This document shows positions 59,390 through 64,000 of a stretch of 64,000 nucleotides of DNA, in pieces. This DNA comes from Datnioides undecimradiatus (lineage: Eukaryota > Chordata > Actinopteri > Lobotiformes > Datnioididae): contig WARS01000014.1 of NCBI GenBank assembly GCA_008933995.1, positions 7,797,192-7,861,191 of the forward strand, read 5' to 3'. The translations under genes and the position numbers were made by a program. The notes below the pieces were generated by a model, which was given only the letters and a program-made list of their open reading frames with translations, was not told the origin of the DNA and made no database searches. Each line of letters opens with the position of its first letter. Positions within the stretch are counted from its first letter, which is position 1.

Positions 59390-59550
59390 GCGGCCTCTGT
59401 TGTCGAGAGCGCAGCGCCCACCGCACACCGCTTGCAAACACGAGTGTGAATTACTGACGTCGCCTCACAGGAATTCTGGGAATTGCAGTTCAGCCGATTT
59501 CCCAACACTTCCCAGCTGCGGCCATGTGGAGCTGCTAACGCGTCGAGTTG
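59390..59550 (-). promoter_or_regulatory. Promoter-like block with CRE-like and ZNF143-like sites
   Basis: GC- and CpG-rich for this window. It holds TGACGTCG at 59455-59462 (CRE-like) and, on the minus strand, ACTGCAATTCCCAGAAT at 59473-59489. The latter has one mismatch to the ZNF143/THAP11 site ACTACAATTCCCAGAAT, which is typical of vertebrate housekeeping promoters and some enhancers. No TATA box or coding first exon was recognised on either side. It could be a promoter of an unseen non-coding transcript or a distal element. Confidence 0.42.
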
Positions 59551-60173
59551 CCAGGTGCAGTTTTAAATTTGATTTTGGGGAAGAAAAAAAAAAGGATTTG
59601 CAAAATGTTCTCATCTCATATTCAGAAGGATCTGTGCATCATCGGCGTGAATGTAGACTCTACATCATCACGGGGCATCTGAGTAGGTGTCTTTGTTGTT
59701 TGTGTGTGTGCCTGAGGCCTCTGCAATTGGCATTCCAGCCCACACGTAGTCATTGTGTCTCGCTGATTGACCCTGTTGTCTAAATGAGGAGCGCTTAATT
59801 ACCTCCTCACAGCGGCTCTGTTCGCCATGCAGCCTACCCACCAAGACCACAGAACACAACGCAACACGACACCTCTGGTTAACAAATTAGACAGAGAGGC
59901 AGGGAGAGGGAGACGCTGAGACAACTGAACGGTGCAGGGCAACAAACGGGAGGAGGAAAAGAAGGAAAAAGGAGATGAGATTAAAGAAGTGCAAGCTGCA
60001 AGATGGCAAATGAAAGCAAGGAAGGGGGTGTGAGGCACTGGAGAGGCAGAGATGTAAAAGGAGAAGAAGGAAACCACAGGAAGATGGCGAATAAACGAGG
60101 GGCCAAAACAAAATAACGTGAAGTTAAAACAGAGAGCAATCAAATGAGACGGGGGCCCGTGCACAAATGAGAG
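59551..60173. other. Unassigned DNA, purine-rich from about 59885
   Basis: The 59885-60120 part is A/G-rich on the + strand. Minus-strand Leu/Ser/Phe-rich frames across it are artefacts. Confidence 0.4.
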
Positions 60174-60174
60174 G

Positions 60175-60205
<31 letters not shown>
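60174..60205. repeat. (GA)n microsatellite
   Basis: About 14 GA units. Confidence 0.95.
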
Positions 60206-60209
<4 letters not shown>

Positions 60210-60432
60210 GCGGAGGCGAAGCTAAACCGACACCGACACTGCAGGAAGCTGCTTTAACAAATGGGGCCGTGCCGCAGCCGAGCAGCGCTGTGCTGTGATA
60301 CGGCCCCATTTTTCATTAACGCTGTGATTTATCAACGCGGTTCTGAGAGGATCATCACGGGGGCCTTTGATTAAGGCCATTAGATATTAGACATTAGCAG
60401 TGAGATTACTCACACTGCTGGGGTGCGTTTGA
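60206..60432. other. CpG-bearing non-coding DNA
   Basis: Two nearly complementary patches flank 60262-60310: GGGGCCGTGCCGCA and GATACGGCCCCAT. No gene is recognised. Confidence 0.3.
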
Positions 60433-60458
60433 TTTTTTTTTTTTTTTTTTTTTTTTTT
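60433..60458. repeat. T26 homopolymer
   Basis: Twenty-six T in a row. Confidence 0.97.
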
Positions 60459-60540
60459 AATGCCAGGGCTAGCCCAGGGGCAGCCTCGGTGCCCTGCTGA
60501 CTGCTCTCTTTGAAGCAGCTCTTGACATTGATGGGGTCTC

Positions 60541-60665
60541 CCCGGTGGCTCACCGGGTGAAGGCGTGCTCCATAGGTTAAGTGCACTGTGCTGAGTTTGA
60601 CCTTTGTCGCGGCTTCCTCCCTGTCTCGTCTGTCACTCGCTGTCTAACTTCCTTTGCCTTTAATG
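60541..60665 (+). mobile_element. tRNA-like SINE fragment (second family)
   Basis: CCCGGTGGCTCACCGGGTGA carries an A-box-like TGGCTCACCGGG. GAAGGCGTGCTCCATAGGTT follows, then a B-box-like GAGTTTGACC (60593-60602), and then a pyrimidine-leaning stretch CCTCCCTGTCTCGTCTGTCA. This layout matches a common fish SINE (gcgcccatgta...ggttcgaatcc...tctctcccctttcatgtc). The copy is old and incomplete. Confidence 0.5.
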
Positions 60666-61007
60666 TTCAAGAGTCTGCAGGGACCCGTTTCACAGAAATG
60701 CATTAATGACGATGTTTGTCTATATTTCAGCAGGCTTATTATGAGTAAATACAAAACTTAAAGCTGTTCTGATCAATATTATAATACGAACGATGGGTCA
60801 AGTGATTATGTATATTGTGAAAGGGGTCACATCTCATAACAAAGTAAGAATTATCACCTAAAAAGCATATCCCATCAGCTCTAAGATGCATTTTAGCATC
60901 AGTTAACTCATCGTTTTGCTTTTTTGGCCTTTAACACTGCTCCCATCAACCGCATCTCCAGCTGTAGCACTGTTCTCCAGCAGCACGACAAAACAAATCC
61001 ACTGTGG
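60666..61007. other. Unassigned non-coding DNA
   Basis: Nothing is recognised. Confidence 0.4.
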
Positions 61008-61165
61008 ACGCTAGCTGGTGAACTTGGTAGAGCATTATGCCGCTAAAGAGCTGGTTGTTTTTTTGTCAAAGGCTAATGGAGAGCAAAAGGAGCTAAAAGC
61101 AGAGTGCAACGGTTTCATTTTGCGCTGCTGGATTGTGTTATGACAATAAAGCTCGAACATTGAAC
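61008..61165 (+). mobile_element. Repeat B piece followed by a LINE-like tail
   Basis: CGCTAGCTGGTGAACTTGGT, AGAGCATTATGCCGCTAAAG and GGAGCTAAAAGCAGAG follow the repeat B order seen at 16090. Directly after it, TGTGTTATGACAATAAAGCT (61134-61153) resembles a polyadenylation-type tail of a fish retroelement (tgtgttatgacaataaag). Confidence 0.5.
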
Positions 61166-62160
61166 ACTGGACCTGTCAAGTGGACAGAAATGTGGCTCCA
61201 GGTGAATGATAATGTTTTTAAAAACCAGCTCCACTGACTGGGGACTGTAACAGTGTATTTAAACACTTGGTTTCTACCTTTATAAAGTGTTCTAACGCCA
61301 GCGATGTGTTAACTTCCTGCTCCACTGCCACTAAACAGATGATGAGCTGATCAGTTCTTTGGTGCTTCTGCCATACTACACGCAGACCTTTATTTTGAAA
61401 GACCCTTTCCAATCTGGCCGCTGAATATATGAATGAGTACATAAAAGCCTCGTGATCTCTCCTTTTATATTTCCACTGTGTGAGCTCCCCCTGACACAGT
61501 TCTGCATCCAAGTCACTAAAACTCAACAGCTTGTAGTTTTCCCTCCCCTGCATCACTGTCTAATTCAGGAGCATGCCTACAGAGAGCAGCTGACAAGACC
61601 GAGACTTATTTTTTCTTATGGTCTTACAAAATACATGGCTATCATCACTTCTTTAAGGGAATACTGTTAATTAATTATTAATATTTAAGTGTGTAAATAG
61701 AATAAAGCTCACACTTCATAGCAACAGGTTATGATTTACAAAGTATCTTCATGTCCAGTTGTATAATATTTAGGTTTGCTCACATAAGCTGTCTGCTGCA
61801 GCTGACTGGAGTGCCGTGGCTCTGCACTTTGAAAACTTTGTGTTGGCTGTGGTTAGACAGCTGTTCCGCTGAGTGAACTAATAATTAATGCAATCAGAAT
61901 TTAATCAAATCTGATCAATTTCAGTTTAGAACTTCACTTGTCTGAGGATTTTTAAATATCATAGTTAATTTATAGAATTTACCCTTGTGCTTTTTGTCAA
62001 CGTCAACAGAACGGACCTCTGTAGGCTTTGGCAGCTGTAACCATTGCTTTCATTACATTCATTCATCACATTCTCAGCTGATATGTTCATAACTTTCCAA
62101 ATTAATCGTTTAACTGTATGTAAACTAGACTCCAGACTAGACTTGATTTACTATTCATTT
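61166..62160. other. Unassigned AT-rich non-coding DNA
   Basis: A 112-codon minus-strand frame at 61218-61556 shows no known domain. Nothing else is recognised. Confidence 0.35.
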
Positions 62161-62530
62161 AAAGCTGCATTCAGTGATTTATCTGCCACTTGGGGGCAGT
62201 AGATAGAGCTGAAAATACAACGTGACATAATATTACCATATAAGGTCGATATTACTAATATATTGGCAAACAGTTGCCTATTTACACATCCATTAGACAC
62301 ACAGGGAAATGAATATTTATCTTTTTCTGGCCACCCGATGAATGTGTACGCTCAATATTCACCACCTCTTGTGGGAAACATCTGGCTATTTACCTGCTAA
62401 ATACTCCACAGCGTTCACCAGCCAGTCGCCGTGTGTCACTGCGTGAGCTGTTAGCGTACGGTGTGATCATCAGAGCTGCTTTGCTAAAAGCAGCTCCACC
62501 TGCTTTGACTGGAAATGTGGTTTATGAGCG
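62161..62530 (-). mobile_element. Dispersed fish repeat B, longest copy, reverse
   Basis: In reverse complement the part 62320-62450 follows the same word order as 16090-16235 and 61008-61112. The flanking part 62161-62320 (TGCCACTTGGGGGCAGTAGA, TATTGGCAAACAGTTGCC, AAATGAATATTTATC) is what I remember as belonging to the same fish repeat. The class is unknown; no coding sequence or clear terminal repeats are visible. Confidence 0.6.
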
Positions 62531-64000
62531 AACACAAATAGCTAAGAGATTAAGCTGAAACACTCCATAAACCTGCAGAGGAAGTGAAAAGTTGGATATT
62601 TTGATCCATATTTCATAGGAAGATTTTGATAGGCATATTTAATATTCAGCCATTTAACACACATGAAACAGCTCCGAGAAGCTCCAGCAGTCAAACACAT
62701 CTGTTCACATTCAGGTGATGGATGAAGTTCAGGAGCATGTGTGGGTTTTATGGTCTGAGATGTGTCTGAGAACAGAAAACCTGCAGCAGGAAGACTCATT
62801 TTGATGCTTGCTGTTGCTCTTGTCTTCTGAGCGTGTGACAGCCCGAGGAGCTTGCCGTGCTTAAAACCAACCAGTTAGTGTGATGTGTCTTCCGACTATG
62901 TCTTAAAACTAAAGAGTCTATATTTATCCAGAGTAGCGATACACAAAGCCTGCTGTCACATCCTGCTTTGGCTGCTTCCTTTTGCCTCACTGAACCCTCT
63001 TCAAGAACCGTATCTTCAATCATAGAAATGGGGATGAGGGTTCTCACTACCATATGGTCTCTCAGTCATGGTGTTGGGTCTGATTGCACCACAAAGTGAC
63101 AGAGCAGTTGTCTGAAGCCTGAAAAACAGAACTTGAGGGATAAGTTCAAAACCCCGCCCACTTTCTGACCTCCCCAGACCTGGCTGAACACTACGTAAGG
63201 CTGGTCTGCGTATACGATTGGTAATTTTGGAAAATCACAGTTCAGTCAAGTTGTTGGACACAGCCTCGTGTTTTTGATATCAGAGTGTCGCATCTGGAGG
63301 AGGTTTTCGAACATTATTCAGTTATCAAGCTAACTGACGCAAGCTAGCAGATCCACACGCACACTTTCACACAGCGTGAAAGACCCACTAACATCTGGGT
63401 TTGGTCGACAATGTAAATGTGCACACCCCGTGTCAAATGACTCTGCAGTAGTCAGGCGTGTTTATCCAGTGATTGCTCTGATTGGCAGAGGCGTAAATCC
63501 AACACTGGGGCAGACAAGCTAACTTTACTTTCTTCTGTAACCCTCTTTTACCGTGCAGCCGTCACGTCCCGCCGTGATGCATTTACTGACAATGCGAAAT
63601 GAGTCAGGTGTACTGTTGACATGTGTTTGAGAAGAGAATTTGTGGATTTTAAATTTAAAGCATTCCCAACACCTTACATCTGTCAGGTCGGGCTACTGAC
63701 AGCTAGCACCCTCTTCCCAGCAGCCCAGCAGAAGAGGAATTGTCAAATCTATCTCCAACCACACATAAAACTTGCATGAAACCGACAGGACACAATTTTT
63801 ACATTTTTAAGAAAGATTATTTATTACTTGCTTCTGTTTGGCAGGGTTATAGTAGCCCCACCTCAGGTCTGTCCTCAGGACTCAACACTGCGGCTGAGAG
63901 AGGGCATTTAATGACTGCAGGTACAGAAAAGGCGAAATAAATAAATAAAAACACTCCACTTCAAGACTTTGACAGCTCGTGAAGAAGCTGAACGATGCAG
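62531..64000. other. Unassigned non-coding DNA
   Basis: No gene or named repeat is recognised up to the window end; a short (AAAT)n lies at 63936-63950. Confidence 0.35.

Noticed and set aside
59286-59783. 165-codon plus-strand frame across the promoter-like block
   Set aside because: It begins in the CA microsatellite region and shows no domain or codon pattern.
1-64000. CRISPR arrays, operons or bacterial-type genes
   Set aside because: All tandem repeats are simple eukaryotic microsatellites; there are no spaced direct repeats and no dense coding.
1-64000. microRNA or snRNA genes
   Set aside because: By eye I found no match to well-known fish microRNAs, 5S, U6 or snoRNA box patterns; a covariance-model scan could still find some.

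Overview
The window reads as non-coding DNA of a ray-finned fish, most likely a spiny-rayed (percomorph) teleost. The evidence is the repeat content: a Rex3-type RTE LINE tail ending in a GATG array, L2-like LINE remains of the kind common in teleosts, tRNA-like SINE fragments, and many (CA/TG)n microsatellites. No stretch reads as a recognisable host protein-coding exon on either strand. The longest open frames (about 175-178 codons) lie in pyrimidine- or purine-rich tracts or match nothing I know. The window is therefore either a gene desert or the inside of a very large intron; the sequence alone cannot tell which.

Layout. 1-6 kb: a decayed LINE reverse-transcriptase fragment, then unassigned and GA/CA-rich DNA. 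6-20 kb: single-copy-looking DNA with several blocks rich in homeodomain/POU-type motifs (6.3, 10.3-10.7, 12.0-12.4, 13.2-13.6, 17.4-17.8, 19.3 kb), broken by microsatellites and old repeats; a Rex3 tail at 19.8 kb. 20-28 kb: two more LINE remains (21.1 and 23.9 kb), opposed TG/CA arrays at 22.2-22.6 kb, a regulatory-looking block at 22.7-23.4 kb and a SINE-like copy at 26.2 kb. 28-36 kb: a purine-rich tract, two motif-rich blocks (29.9 and 34.7 kb) and a second SINE-like copy. 36-52 kb: a dispersed fish repeat (called repeat A here) in several copies, motif-rich blocks at 38.9, 40.4 and 43.1 kb, and a perfect hairpin palindrome at 50.9 kb. 52-64 kb: a POU/SOX/homeodomain block at 52.6-53.0 kb, a LINE tail, an intact tRNA-Leu(TAG) gene at 56.4 kb, a promoter-like CRE plus ZNF143-like site at 59.5 kb, and copies of another old repeat (repeat B).

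The only firmly functional gene is the tRNA-Leu. The motif-rich blocks look like the cis-regulatory clusters that surround vertebrate developmental regulators. That is inference from composition and motifs only; alignment to other fish genomes would decide it. I did not find a new enzyme system or gene cluster and do not claim one.
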